Below are positions 49,634 through 58,942 of a DNA stretch of 64,000 nt, in pieces; positions within the stretch are counted from its first letter, which is position 1, and every line of letters starts with the position of its first letter. The translations under genes and the position numbers were made by a program. The stretch covers positions 62,001-126,000 of the forward strand of contig NZ_JAKKFD010000017.1 of the NCBI RefSeq assembly GCF_022229005.1, read 5' to 3'. The DNA comes from Micromonospora trifolii (lineage in GTDB: Bacteria > Actinomycetota > Actinomycetes > Mycobacteriales > Micromonosporaceae). A model generated the notes under the pieces. It ran no database searches and had not been told where the DNA came from. It saw only the letters and a list, made by a program, of their open reading frames with translations.

Positions 49634-51301
49634 TCAGGGCGTGGCGGTGTCGGTTTGGGGCAGGTTGCGCTGCGCCGGGATGGTCGGTGCGGTCGGCCAG
49701 GGGATCTCGGGCGCGCGGTGGAAGGTGATTCCGGCAGTCGTCCAGCGCGGGCCCTGGCCGGCCAGGCGGTCCCGGAAGCCAGCCCAGTCGTGGCTTGCCC
49801 GGGGTGACCAGCCCAACTCGGCGATGGCCGGGAGACGGGGCAGGAGCAGGAGTTCGATGTCGGCCAGCGAGGTGACCGATTCGGTCCAGAGCGGGGCCTC
49901 CACACCGAGAACCGCCTCGGTGGGTACGCCGGCGACGTGCGTACCCGGATCCCAGTCGTAGGCCTTTCGCACGTCGATGAGGCCGGCCCAGTCATGCCCG
50001 ATCGGGGTGTCCGGGGCGTACTTCATGTCCAGGTAGGCGTGGTTGCCGGGGGAGACGATCAGCCGGGCGCCACGGCGTACGGCGTCGGCGGTGGTGGGGT
50101 CTTCGCCGTTCGTGCCCCACCACTGGAGGACCCGCCCGTCGAGGTGGGCGGCGGGTGCGAGCTGGTGCCAGCCGACGACGGTCTTGCCGAGGTCGGCCAC
50201 GATGCGCTGGACCCGCTCGACGAAACCGGTGTAGACCTCGCCCTTGACCTTGAACGCCTCGTCGCCGCCGATGTGCAGCCAGGGGCCGGGGGTGAGCGCT
50301 GCCACCTCGCCCAACACGTCGGCGATGAAGTCGTACGTCCGCTCGTCGGCCGGGTCGACGTAGCTGAAGCCGACCTCGGTGCCGGTGTACGGCGGAGGTG
50401 CGATCTTGTCCGGTGCCAGCTCCGGGTACGCGACCAGCGCCGAGTTGGTGTGCCCCGGGAGGTCGATCTCCGGGACGACGGTGATGTGACGGGCGGCCGC
50501 GTAGGAGACGATCCGCTGGTAGTCGGCAGTCGTGTAGTGCCCGCCGGGGCCGCCGTCGACCTCGGTCGTCCCGCCGACTGTGGTCAGCTTCGGCCAGGAG
50601 TCGACGGTGATCCGCCAGCCCTGGTCGTCGGTGAGGTGCAGGTGCAGGTGGTTGAGCTTGTAGCGAGCCAGATGGTCGACCACCCGCAGCACGTCCTCGA
50701 CGGCGAAGAAGTGCCGCGCGACGTCGAGCATCGCGCCCCGGTAGGGGAACCGGGGTGCGTCGGTGATGGTGCCGCCGGGCAGCGCCCAGCGTTCGGTGAC
50801 CTGGCTGGGGCTCTCGATCGTCGCCGGCAGCAGTTGGCGCAGTGTCTGCACGCCGTAGAAGAGGCCGGGGGCGGTGGCGGCGGTGACGCGTACCCCGTCG
50901 GTGGCGATGTCGAGCCGGTAGCCCTCCGCGCCGAGGTCGGCGCTGTCGTCGAGCACCAGCGCGATGCCACCGGCGGGCTCCGGCGTGGTGGCGTCGGTGA
51001 CCGGCAGCGGGTAGCCGGTGGCCGGACGCAGGAGCTGGGCGAGCTGCTCGGCGACCGCCAGCGCGGCGGGGTCGGCGCTGGCCACGACGACCGCTTCGGC
51101 CGGCAGCGTCCAGTCGGCGGTCGGGTCCGGGTGGACCTGCTGCGGGGCGGGCACGACGTCGGTCAGCCGGTGCGGGGCCGCCGGGGCGAGCAACCTGCCA
51201 GCGGTCTGCTCGGCCGAGCGGGCCAGCGTGGCCGCGTCCGGTTCCCCCGCCGAGAGCGGCGCGGGGACGGCGGTGGGGCCGGGGGAGGGGATGGTCGACA
51301 C
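49634..51301 (-). CDS. Beta-N-acetylhexosaminidase, glycoside hydrolase family 20
   Basis: A 555-residue GH20 enzyme. An N-terminal beta-N-acetylhexosaminidase-type domain (about residues 45-155) precedes the TIM barrel; HLHLTDDQGWRI, EIDLPGHTNSAL, and LHIGGDEAF with the catalytic Asp-Glu pair are clear. It releases terminal GlcNAc/GalNAc, for example from chitin oligomers. No signal peptide is visible, so it may be intracellular. GTG 51301 has GGAG 8 nt upstream; GTG 51355 and GTG 51490 are in frame but the latter would include a LacI-type operator. Confidence 0.88.
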   Translation of the reverse strand: MSTIPSPGPTAVPAPLSAGEPDAATLARSAEQTAGRLLAPAAPHRLTDVVPAPQQVHPDPTADWTLPAEAVVVASADPAALAVAEQLAQLLRPATGYPLPVTDATTPEPAGGIALVLDDSADLGAEGYRLDIATDGVRVTAATAPGLFYGVQTLRQLLPATIESPSQVTERWALPGGTITDAPRFPYRGAMLDVARHFFAVEDVLRVVDHLARYKLNHLHLHLTDDQGWRITVDSWPKLTTVGGTTEVDGGPGGHYTTADYQRIVSYAAARHITVVPEIDLPGHTNSALVAYPELAPDKIAPPPYTGTEVGFSYVDPADERTYDFIADVLGEVAALTPGPWLHIGGDEAFKVKGEVYTGFVERVQRIVADLGKTVVGWHQLAPAAHLDGRVLQWWGTNGEDPTTADAVRRGARLIVSPGNHAYLDMKYAPDTPIGHDWAGLIDVRKAYDWDPGTHVAGVPTEAVLGVEAPLWTESVTSLADIELLLLPRLPAIAELGWSPRASHDWAGFRDRLAGQGPRWTTAGITFHRAPEIPWPTAPTIPAQRNLPQTDTATP

Positions 51302-51410
51302 GGCGGCGACTCCGGGGGGTGTATTCGCGTCGGTTATGGCAAAAGTGAGGTTCACCGGCTGGCGTGGCGTCAAGCGTACGACGCTCGGCCGGGATGCGTG
51401 ATGGTGCGCA

Positions 51411-51424
51411 TGGAAGCGTTCCCA
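51411..51424. promoter_or_regulatory. LacI/CebR-type operator upstream of GH20 gene
   Basis: TGGAAGCGTTCCCA, a near-palindrome with the central GCGTT/AACGC symmetry of LacI-family sites; CebR-type operators read TGGGAGCGCTCCCA. It is 110 bp before the GH20 start. No LacI gene is in the window. Confidence 0.5.
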
Positions 51425-51529
51425 AAAACCGGTACGAACACGGATAGTCGTGATGGCTGTGCCAATTGTCACCGAACGGTCCCAGGTCACTCGATGTTCG
51501 CTTAACCTTCGCGCACCGATCGACGTTGA

Positions 51530-51559
51530 CCCCGGGATTACCGGCGGTCCGTCCCGGGG
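51530..51559 (+). promoter_or_regulatory. Leader hairpin ahead of ppdK
   Basis: CCCCGGGA / TCCCGGGG (8 bp) with an inner ACCG/CGGT, about 60 nt before the ppdK start and followed by an A-rich stretch (AAGAAGAAAAC). It may be an attenuator or mRNA-stabilising structure. Confidence 0.45.
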
Positions 51560-51618
51560 AAGAAGAAAACTGAACCTTCGTTAAGTGTCAATCCGGCGCG
51601 TGTGTTGTGGAGGCTCTG

Positions 51619-54327
51619 GTGGCAGCGCAAGAGACCGTCGATCACAAGTACGTCTACGACTTCTCCGAAGGCAACAAGGAACTCAAGGACCTGCTCGGTG
51701 GCAAGGGGGCAAACCTCGCCGAGATGACGAACCTGGGCCTGCCCGTCCCGCCCGGCTTCACCATCACCACCGAGGCGTGCCAGGCGTACCTCGCGACGGG
51801 ACGGGAGCCGGACGGGCTCGCCGGCCAGATCGAGGCGCACCTGGAAGCGCTGGAGCGCGAGATGGGCAAGCGCCTCGGTGACTCGCAGGATCCCCTGCTG
51901 GTGTCCGTTCGCTCGGGTGCCAAGTTCTCCATGCCCGGGATGATGGAGACCGTCCTCAACGTCGGTCTCAACGACGAGAGCGTGGTGGGGCTCTCCGCCC
52001 AGGCGGGACAGAACGACAGGTTCGCCTGGGACTCCTACCGGCGACTCATCCAGATGTTCGGCAAGACCGTCTGCGAGGTGCCGGGCGAGGAGTTCGAGCA
52101 CGCGCTCGACGAGGCCAAGCACGCCAAGGCCACCCACAACGACCTGGATCTGGACGCCGACGACCTGCGTGGGCTGGTCGACGCGTACAAGAAGATCTTC
52201 TTGAAGCACACCGGTCGGGAGTTCCCGCAGCAGCCACGCGAACAGCTCGACCTGGCCATCCGGGCGGTCTTCGAGTCGTGGAACGCCGAGCGCGCGGTGC
52301 TCTACCGCCGCCAGGAGCGCATCCCGGCCGACCTCGGCACCGCTGTCAACGTGGTGACAATGGTCTTCGGCAACCTCGGGCCCGACTCCGGCACCGGCGT
52401 CGCGTTCACCCGCGACCCGGCCAGCGGCGCGCAGGGCATCTACGGCGATTACCTGGCCAACGCCCAGGGTGAGGACGTGGTCGCCGGCATCCGCAACACG
52501 GTGCCGTTGCAGGAGTTGGAGCAGCTCGACAAGTCCTCCTACGACGAACTGCTCGGCATCATGGCCCGGCTGGAGGAGCACTACAAGGACCTCTGCGACA
52601 TCGAGTTCACCATCGAACGCGGCAAGCTCTGGATGTTGCAGACCCGGGTCGGCAAGCGCACCGCCGCCGCCGCGTTCGTCATCGCCGGGCAACTCGTCGA
52701 CGAGGGTCTGATCGACCTGGACGAGGCGCTGCTCCGGGTCAACGGCGCGCAACTGGCCCAGCTGATGTTTCCGCGCTTCCAGCTCGACCACGAGTTCCAG
52801 CCGGTCGCCAAGGGCATCGGCGCGTCGCCCGGCGCGGCGTCCGGCACCGTGGTCTTCACCTCCGCCAGGGCCGTCGAGCTGGCCGCCGAGGGTGAATCGG
52901 TGATCCTGGTGCGCCGGGAGACCAACCCGGACGACCTGAACGGCATGATCGCCGCGAAGGGCATCCTCACCTCGCGCGGCGGCAAGACCAGCCACGCCGC
53001 TGTGGTGGCCCGGGGCATGGGCAAGACCTGCGTCTCCGGCGCCGACGAGATCGAGGTGAACGTGCCGGCGAAGCGGTTCACAGTGGCCGGGCAGACCGTC
53101 ACCGAGGGCGATGTGGTGTCCATCGACGGCACCACCGGCAAGGTCTACCTCGGCGAGGTGCCGGTCATGCCCTCCGAGGTCGTGCAGTACTTCGAGGGCA
53201 GCCTCGACCCCGAGCACATCGACAACGCGCTGGTTCGGGCCGTACACCGGATCATGACGCACGCCGACGGTAAGCGGCGGCTGGCGGTCCGGACGAACGC
53301 CGACACCGGCGCGGACGCGGCCCGGGCCCGGCGCTTCGGCGCCGAGGGCATCGGGCTGTGCCGCACCGAGCACATGTTCCTCGGTGACCGGCGGGAGTTG
53401 GTCGAGCGGCTGATCCTGGCCCGAGCCCCGGGCGAACGGGAGGCGGCGCTGGCGGCGCTGCTGCCGTTGCAGCGGGCCGACTTCGAGGAGATCTTCCGCG
53501 AGATGGACGGGCTGCCGGTCACCGTGCGGCTCATCGACCCGCCGTTGCACGAGTTCCTGCCGCCGTTGGAGCAGCTCGCCGTCAACGTGGCGGTCGCTCA
53601 GGAACGCGGCGAGGACGTGGCCAAGGAGGAGGCTCTGCTCGCCGCCGTCCGGCGGATGCACGAGGAGAACCCGATGCTGGGGCTGCGGGGCGTACGCCTC
53701 GGACTGGTCATCCCCGGCCTGTTCGCGATGCAGGTCCGGGCCATCGCCGAGGCGGCGGTCAGTTGCGCCCGCAACGGAGGCGTGGCCAAGCCGGAGATCA
53801 TGGTGCCGCTGGTCGGGGCGGTGCAGGAGCTGGAGACGGTTCGCGCCGAGGCGGAGAAGATCATTGCCGAGGTGGTCGGGGACAGCGGCGTCGAGGTGCT
53901 GATCGGCACCATGATCGAGGTACCCCGGGCGGCGCTGACCGCCGGGCAGATCGCCGAGGCCGCCGAGTTCTTCTCCTTCGGCACCAACGACCTGACCCAG
54001 ATGGGCTGGGGCTTCTCCCGCGACGACGTCGAGGGCGCGTTCTTCTGGCGCTACCTGGAGCTGGGCATCTTCGGCATCTCGCCGTTCGAGTCGATCGACC
54101 GCGACGGCGTCGGTCGGCTGGTGCGGATCGCCGCCGAGGAGGGTCGGGCTGCCCGGCCCGGGCTGAAGCTCGGCGTCTGCGGTGAGCACGGTGGCGACCC
54201 GGACTCGGTGCACTTCTTCCACGAGGTCGGCCTGGACTACGTGTCCTGCTCGCCGTTCCGGGTGCCGGTGGCCCGGCTGGAGGCCGGTCGGGCGGTCGTC
54301 GAGAGCGGCGGGTCGGACAGCCGCTGA
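51619..54327 (+). CDS. ppdK: Pyruvate, phosphate dikinase
   Basis: A 902-residue PPDK. The nucleotide-grasp domain starts with LLGGKGANLAEMTNLGLPVPPGF, the phosphohistidine motif is RGGKTSHAAVVARGMGKTCV (about residues 455-474), and the C-terminal PEP/pyruvate barrel ends with LKLGVCGEHGGDP containing the catalytic Cys. It interconverts pyruvate/ATP/Pi and PEP/AMP/PPi. GTG 51619 follows GGAGG by 5 nt; GTG 51607 is in frame, four codons earlier. It is a single-gene unit. Possible roles are gluconeogenesis or PPi recovery. Confidence 0.95.
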   Translation: MAAQETVDHKYVYDFSEGNKELKDLLGGKGANLAEMTNLGLPVPPGFTITTEACQAYLATGREPDGLAGQIEAHLEALEREMGKRLGDSQDPLLVSVRSGAKFSMPGMMETVLNVGLNDESVVGLSAQAGQNDRFAWDSYRRLIQMFGKTVCEVPGEEFEHALDEAKHAKATHNDLDLDADDLRGLVDAYKKIFLKHTGREFPQQPREQLDLAIRAVFESWNAERAVLYRRQERIPADLGTAVNVVTMVFGNLGPDSGTGVAFTRDPASGAQGIYGDYLANAQGEDVVAGIRNTVPLQELEQLDKSSYDELLGIMARLEEHYKDLCDIEFTIERGKLWMLQTRVGKRTAAAAFVIAGQLVDEGLIDLDEALLRVNGAQLAQLMFPRFQLDHEFQPVAKGIGASPGAASGTVVFTSARAVELAAEGESVILVRRETNPDDLNGMIAAKGILTSRGGKTSHAAVVARGMGKTCVSGADEIEVNVPAKRFTVAGQTVTEGDVVSIDGTTGKVYLGEVPVMPSEVVQYFEGSLDPEHIDNALVRAVHRIMTHADGKRRLAVRTNADTGADAARARRFGAEGIGLCRTEHMFLGDRRELVERLILARAPGEREAALAALLPLQRADFEEIFREMDGLPVTVRLIDPPLHEFLPPLEQLAVNVAVAQERGEDVAKEEALLAAVRRMHEENPMLGLRGVRLGLVIPGLFAMQVRAIAEAAVSCARNGGVAKPEIMVPLVGAVQELETVRAEAEKIIAEVVGDSGVEVLIGTMIEVPRAALTAGQIAEAAEFFSFGTNDLTQMGWGFSRDDVEGAFFWRYLELGIFGISPFESIDRDGVGRLVRIAAEEGRAARPGLKLGVCGEHGGDPDSVHFFHEVGLDYVSCSPFRVPVARLEAGRAVVESGGSDSR

Positions 54328-54368
54328 CGCACGTCGGCGGCGGCTGCTCACCCGGCCGCCGCCGGCGC

Positions 54369-54869
54369 TCAGATCGGCGGACGACGCCAGGTGGGTCGGG
54401 ACGATCGGCGCAACTGCGTCGGCAGGGTCGCCATCGGGGTACGCGTGGCCAGCGGGGCGTGCGCGTCCGGCACGGAGGTCGCGCCGATGCCTGCGCCGCG
54501 AACGTCCAGGAAGGACCCCGCCCGACGGGCAACCGCCCGCGCCTCCTCGTGCAGCGCCTCCAGATCCCCCGCCGACGACACTGTGACGAGGGTCAGCAGG
54601 GCGCTGCGCCCGGCCGGGTAGGTGACCACGCAGCCGGCGGTGGTGCACACGACCGACTCCCGGAACTCACCCTGCCGGACGGTGTCGGCCACCCGGTGAC
54701 CGAGCCCGAAACTCGCGGCGGCGAGCGCGGCGAGGTGGGTGGCGTCGGTGCTGGGCAGGTCGCTGGAGATGAGCAGGCCGTCGGTGCCCGCGAGCACCGC
54801 GCCGGCGATGTCGGGTCGGCGTTGGCGCAGCCCGCGTAGCTCCGTTCCCATCACCGTGTCTGCGTCCAC
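54369..54869 (-). CDS. Roadblock/LC7 domain protein
   Basis: A 166-residue protein with a roadblock/LC7 fold (about residues 5-120): MGTELRGLRQRRPDIAGAVLAGTDGLLISSDLP ... HLAALAAASFGLGHRVADTV. Such proteins are usually partners of small GTPases (MglB-like) in actinobacterial 'conservon' operons, but no GTPase or sensor kinase is adjacent. The C-terminus is basic and probably disordered. GTG 54869 has GAGGGG upstream; ATG 54851 is also possible. Confidence 0.8.
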   Translation of the reverse strand: MDADTVMGTELRGLRQRRPDIAGAVLAGTDGLLISSDLPSTDATHLAALAAASFGLGHRVADTVRQGEFRESVVCTTAGCVVTYPAGRSALLTLVTVSSAGDLEALHEEARAVARRAGSFLDVRGAGIGATSVPDAHAPLATRTPMATLPTQLRRSSRPTWRRPPI

Positions 54870-55122
54870 GAGCGTTACCCCTCACCGGTCGGCTCTGCGT
54901 GTCAGTCGGCTGGTCACGTTCCGCGCTGGGAAGGCTACCGGTGGCGACTTCCGGCCGCGAGCCCGTAACCCTCGGCGATCGGTTGGCAACTGCGGGCCAA
55001 TCGGTGGTTGTGTGCAGTTCGTCGATGCGTCGTGAGCAGGTCGAGCAGTGGTGGCGGGCGTAATCTTGGCTCGCTCGCACACGGCCGATTGGGCGCCGCG
55101 TCGAACGGGAAGAGGTGACTGC

Positions 55123-55476
55123 ATGACCAGTGTCTGGGAGAGCCTGACTGTCGACGCCCGCGATCCGGCCCGACTGGCCCGTTGGTGGGCCGAGGCGCTC
55201 GGCTATCAGGTCGTCACCGAGACTCCGAGCGGCGTGGAGATCCGCCAGTCCCCGGACCAGCTGCCCGCCCTGTTCTTCGGCCCGGTGGCCGAGGGCAAGG
55301 AGCGCAAGAACCGGTTGCACCTCGACCTGCGCCCCGCCAACCAGGAGGCCGAGGTCGAGCGCCTGGTCGACATGGGCGCCCGGCACGTCGACATCGCTCA
55401 GGGTGAGGTCGACTGGACAGTGCTGAGTGATCCGGAAGGCAACGAGTTCTGCGTGTTGCGTGAGCGCGAGGAGTGA
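55123..55476 (+). CDS. VOC (glyoxalase/bleomycin resistance-like) family protein
   Basis: A 117-residue vicinal-oxygen-chelate protein: TVDARDPARLARWWAEALGYQV start, LHLDLRP in the second module with the metal-region His, then VLSDPEGNEFCVL end. Function unspecified; this subtype is common in actinobacteria. ATG 55123 follows GAAGAGG; the frame to 55048 is upstream noise. Its 3' end overlaps the proposed dgt start by 17 bp. Confidence 0.82.
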   Translation: MTSVWESLTVDARDPARLARWWAEALGYQVVTETPSGVEIRQSPDQLPALFFGPVAEGKERKNRLHLDLRPANQEAEVERLVDMGARHVDIAQGEVDWTVLSDPEGNEFCVLREREE

Positions 55477-56731
55477 GCCGGGGGCGGCGGACGCGCGATT
55501 GGTCGAGGAGCCGCCCAAGGGCACCGGGCATCGCCGGTCGCCGTACGAGCGCGACCGGGCCCGGGTGCTGCACTCGGCGGCGTTTCGCCGGCTGGCCACC
55601 AAGACCCAGGTGCACACCGCCGGCACTGACGACTTCCTGCGGACGCGGCTGACCCACTCGTTGGAGGTGGCCCAGATCGCCCGGGAGATGGGTGCCCGGC
55701 TGGGCTGCGACCCGGACGTGGTGGACGTCGCGGGGCTCGCGCACGACCTCGGGCACCCGCCGTTCGGGCACAACGGCGAGGCTGCGCTGGACCTGCTCGC
55801 CACGCCGTGCGGCGGCTTCGAGGGCAACGCGCAGACCCTGCGGGTGTTGACCCGCCTGGAGGCGAAGGTGCTCGCCCCGGACGGCTCGTCCGCCGGGCTG
55901 AACCTGACCCGGGCGTCGCTGGACGCGATCGGCAAGTACCCCTGGCCGCGCCGGCCGGGGGAGCGCAAGTTCGGGGTGTACGCCGACGACGCGGCCGTCT
56001 TCGACTGGATCCGGGCCGGCGCGCCCGGCGACCGGCGCTGCCTGGAGGCCCAGGTGATGGACTGGGCCGACGACGTCGCGTACTCGGTGCACGACGTGGA
56101 GGACGGCATCCACGGCGGCTACGTCACGTTGCATCCGCTGCTCACCGACGCCGACGAGCGGGCCGCGCTCTGCGCCGACGTGGCGGCCGCCTACTCCGGG
56201 GAGTCGGCGGCGGACCTGGCCGAGGTGCTCGTCGATCTGCTGGCCGGTCCGCTGCTCGCCCCGTTCGCCGGGTACGACGGCAGCCATCGCGCACAGGTCG
56301 CGTTGAAGGCCACCACCAGTGGGGTGACCGGGCTGTTCGTCTCCGCGGCGGTGGCGGCCACGGAGGAGCGTTTCGGTCCGGGCCCGCACCGCCGTTACGG
56401 CGCCGACCTGGTGGTGCCCCGACTGGTACGGGCGCAGTGCGCGCTGCTCAAGGGCATCGCGCTGCGGTACGTGATGCGTCGCAGTGGCTTCCGGGGCCGC
56501 TATGAGCGGCAGCGGACGATGCTGGCGGAGTTGGTGGCCGCGCTGGTCCGGCACGCCCCGGAAGGGCTCGACCCGATCTTCGCCCCGCTGTGGCGGGCCG
56601 CTTCGGACGACGCGGCCAGGCTGCGGGTGGTGATCGACCAGGTCGCCTCCCTCACCGACCCGGCGGCGGTGACCTGGCACACCCGCCTCGTCGGCAAGGG
56701 GACACCCCCGACCGACCACGAGGCAGCTTAG
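55460..56731 (+). CDS. dgt: Deoxyguanosinetriphosphate triphosphohydrolase-like protein
   Basis: A 423-residue HD-domain protein of the dGTPase family: SPYERDRARVLHSAAFRRLATKTQV, RTRLTHSLEVAQI with the first His, and AHDLGHPPFGHNGE (HD motif, about residues 90-103). It breaks dNTPs down to nucleosides and triphosphate. GTG 55460 is chosen because homology starts near there; it lacks a good ribosome site and probably relies on coupling to the VOC gene. A TTG at 55499 is an alternative. In actinobacteria dgt often precedes dnaG, as it does here with two genes between. Confidence 0.9.
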   Translation: MSARSEPGAADARLVEEPPKGTGHRRSPYERDRARVLHSAAFRRLATKTQVHTAGTDDFLRTRLTHSLEVAQIAREMGARLGCDPDVVDVAGLAHDLGHPPFGHNGEAALDLLATPCGGFEGNAQTLRVLTRLEAKVLAPDGSSAGLNLTRASLDAIGKYPWPRRPGERKFGVYADDAAVFDWIRAGAPGDRRCLEAQVMDWADDVAYSVHDVEDGIHGGYVTLHPLLTDADERAALCADVAAAYSGESAADLAEVLVDLLAGPLLAPFAGYDGSHRAQVALKATTSGVTGLFVSAAVAATEERFGPGPHRRYGADLVVPRLVRAQCALLKGIALRYVMRRSGFRGRYERQRTMLAELVAALVRHAPEGLDPIFAPLWRAASDDAARLRVVIDQVASLTDPAAVTWHTRLVGKGTPPTDHEAA

Positions 56732-56740
56732 GCTACCTAA
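56728..56740 (+). promoter_or_regulatory. DtxR/IdeR-type iron box over the siderophore-interacting protein promoter
   Basis: TTAGGCTACCTAA is TTAGGCTAACCTAA, the core of the IdeR/DmdR consensus, minus one base. It overlaps TACCTA (56734-56739), a -10 placed 6 nt before the ATG, and the dgt stop codon. Iron-bound regulator would block transcription. Confidence 0.68.
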
Positions 56741-56745
56741 CTGAC

Positions 56746-57594
56746 ATGACGGAACGCTCCAGGAACGTCACCTCGGCCCGGGTGCTGCGCACCGAGCGGC
56801 CCACCCCGCACCTGATCCGGCTCGTCCTCGGTGGGGACGAACTGGTTGGCCTGCCGGTGGGCGAGTTCACCGACCACTACGTCAAGGTGGTGTTTCCGCA
56901 GCCGGGGGTCGAGTACCCGCAGCCGCTGGACCTCGCCGCGATCCGTCGGGACCTGCCCCGGGAGCAGTGGCCCAGGCTCCGCGCGTACACGGTGCGGCGC
57001 TGGGATCCGCTGTCCGGGGAGCTGACCGTCGACGTGGTGCACCACGGCGACGAGGGGTTGGCCGGCCCGTGGGCCGCCGCGCTGCGTCCCGGCGATCCGG
57101 TGCACTTCGTCGGCCCCGGTGGCGCGTACGCCCCGAACCCGGACGCGGACTGGCACCTGCTGGTCGGTGACGAGAGCGCCCTGCCGGCGATCGCCGCCGC
57201 CCTGGAACGCCTGCCGCTGGGTGCTCCGGCCCACGTCTTCGTGGAGATCGCCGACCCGGCGGAGGAGCAGAAGCTGCTCAGCCCCGGTGCGGTCGAGCTG
57301 ACCTGGCTGCATCGCGGCGAACGCCCGGTGGGCGAGGCCCTGGTCGCCGCGGTGCGGGCGTTGGAGTTCCCGGCCGGCCAGGTGCACGCGTTCGTGCACG
57401 GCGAGGCCGCCTTCGTCCGGGAGTTGCGCCGGTTGCTGCGCGGCGAGCGGGGCGTACCCCTGGACCGGCTCTCCATCTCCGGCTACTGGCGGCGCGGCAT
57501 GGACGACGAGGGCTGGCGCTCCACCAAGGCCGACTGGAACCAGCAGGTGGCGGCCGAGGAGACGGCCGTTCCGGAGCCCGCCGCGGCGGCCTGA
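56746..57594 (+). CDS. Siderophore-interacting protein (FAD-dependent ferric reductase)
   Basis: A 282-residue SIP-family protein: FAD-binding barrel with RAYTVRRWDP (about residues 79-88) and a C-terminal NAD(P)-binding part (LLVGDESALPAIAAALERLP), ending near LSISGYWRRGMDDEGWR. It reduces ferric siderophores in the cytoplasm to release iron. No siderophore or transporter gene is near, so it stands alone. ATG 56746 has no ribosome site; an iron box and leaderless -10 are directly upstream. Confidence 0.9.
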   Translation: MTERSRNVTSARVLRTERPTPHLIRLVLGGDELVGLPVGEFTDHYVKVVFPQPGVEYPQPLDLAAIRRDLPREQWPRLRAYTVRRWDPLSGELTVDVVHHGDEGLAGPWAAALRPGDPVHFVGPGGAYAPNPDADWHLLVGDESALPAIAAALERLPLGAPAHVFVEIADPAEEQKLLSPGAVELTWLHRGERPVGEALVAAVRALEFPAGQVHAFVHGEAAFVRELRRLLRGERGVPLDRLSISGYWRRGMDDEGWRSTKADWNQQVAAEETAVPEPAAAA

Positions 57595-57601
57595 GCGCCG
57601 C

Positions 57602-58807
57602 TCATCCCTCGGGCGTCCGGTTCGACTCGCTGGCCCTGGTGAGTCGGCGGCTGAGTAGCACTGCGTATCCGACGATCGCCACGGCGAGCAGGGACAGCAT
57701 CAGCCTCGGCTCGTGCACCGTCGCGGTGATCACGCTGACCGATACCACCCCGTAGGCGGCGATCGCCAGCCGGGCCAGAGTCGGCCGGGTCCACAGCCAG
57801 TACAGGGCCAGGCCGCACACCGTCCACATCACCATCGAGGCGGCCAGCAGCAGCCGCAGCTCCAACGGCAGTCGCGGCGCGTTGGAGTCGACCAACCGGA
57901 CCACCTGCCCGAGCGCCCAGCCGAGCAGCAACAGCGCACCGCCGAGCGGAATGTGCAGATAGCTGTACGCCTGCCCGCCCCGCAGGTGGCTCTGGAGGAG
58001 TCGGGTGGTGACGAAGGTGGTGTAGACCCACCAGACGGCCGCCGGGATCAGAAAGGCCAACCCGGCGGTGAGGATCATGTGGGGCGGGGGGTGGTCGGGC
58101 ACCGCGAAGAGCAGGCTGGCCAGGGCGCTACCCAGCACGATGATCGTGAACTGCCCGATCCGTTCCGGGAGGTGCCGGTTGTCCACCGGCCAGCGGTTGA
58201 GCCAGCGCGCACCGACCCAGGGCGTGGCCAGTTCGATGACCATCGCGATCACCCAGAGCACCGGGCGCTGCCGGGTGGGCGTGGTCAGCGACACCAGCCA
58301 GATCAGCCAGCCCGACCCGAAGCCGATCAGGTAGATCGTCGTCACCAGGCGGGCCATCGAGCTGGTCGGCCAGGCGCGCAGATACAGCAGGAGCAGCACC
58401 CCCCGCACGATCAGGTACCCGACCGGCAGGAGCACGCTCTCCGGCACCTCGTCGACGCCGAGCGTCATCGCCCCCGCGCCGACCAACGCGACGAGCACCA
58501 GCACCCGGTGCAGCGCGTCGTCCGGGTCGAACCGGGTGTCGTAGAAGACCTGACCCACCCAGGCCCACTGGATCACCACGAAGAGCCCGATCACGGCCAG
58601 CACGGCGCGCGGGGACGGGGTCGGGTCGACGCCCAGCCGGGCCACCACCGCCGCCAGCGCGTACACGAAGATGAGGTCGAGGAACAGCTCCAACCAGGTG
58701 GCGTGGCGGTGTCCGGCCTCGTCCGCCGGCGGGGCCTGTCCGCTCAGCCCGATCCGACCGGCCAGCCATCTGGGCAGGCGGGGGACGTCCGTCCGTACCC
58801 TGCGCAT
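57602..58807 (-). CDS. Low temperature requirement protein A (LtrA) family membrane protein, copy 3
   Basis: A 401-residue LtrA-family protein with the signature [18 protein letters not shown] (about residues 34-51) and about ten membrane spans. It is divergent in sequence from the copies at 1467 and 2688, for example IFVYAL where the others have VYVFAL/VYIFMF. The frame is open far upstream, but that is antisense to dnaG; ATG 58807 gives a natural N-terminus. It converges with the siderophore-interacting gene (7 bp) and is divergent from dnaG. Confidence 0.86.
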   Translation of the reverse strand: MRRVRTDVPRLPRWLAGRIGLSGQAPPADEAGHRHATWLELFLDLIFVYALAAVVARLGVDPTPSPRAVLAVIGLFVVIQWAWVGQVFYDTRFDPDDALHRVLVLVALVGAGAMTLGVDEVPESVLLPVGYLIVRGVLLLLYLRAWPTSSMARLVTTIYLIGFGSGWLIWLVSLTTPTRQRPVLWVIAMVIELATPWVGARWLNRWPVDNRHLPERIGQFTIIVLGSALASLLFAVPDHPPPHMILTAGLAFLIPAAVWWVYTTFVTTRLLQSHLRGGQAYSYLHIPLGGALLLLGWALGQVVRLVDSNAPRLPLELRLLLAASMVMWTVCGLALYWLWTRPTLARLAIAAYGVVSVSVITATVHEPRLMLSLLAVAIVGYAVLLSRRLTRASESNRTPEG

Positions 58808-58942
58808 CTGGTCATGGTCCCCGTGCGGACCCGGCTTGCGGGCCGGAACCGCCCAGCCAGCAGCGGCCGTCGCCACACCGGCGTCCCCCGGCCGGCGTGT
58901 CGCCGGTCCGGCAGGGCAGGATGTACGGCGAGGAGGTGGCGC

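Larger units (their letters stand above)
51302..51618. other. 317-bp divergent control region (GH20 / ppdK)
   Basis: Holds a LacI-type operator (51411-51424), an AT-richer segment around 51425-51510 with likely promoters, and a leader hairpin ahead of ppdK (51530-51559). No gene seen. Confidence 0.7.

Noticed and set aside
49937..51505. 522-codon frame antisense to the GH20 gene
   Set aside because: No family sequence, Gly/Val/Arg-rich; a shadow of the GH20 gene.
51538..54648. 1036-codon antisense frame opposite ppdK
   Set aside because: Low-complexity Ala/Arg/Gly/His translation with no domain; produced by GC codon bias of ppdK.
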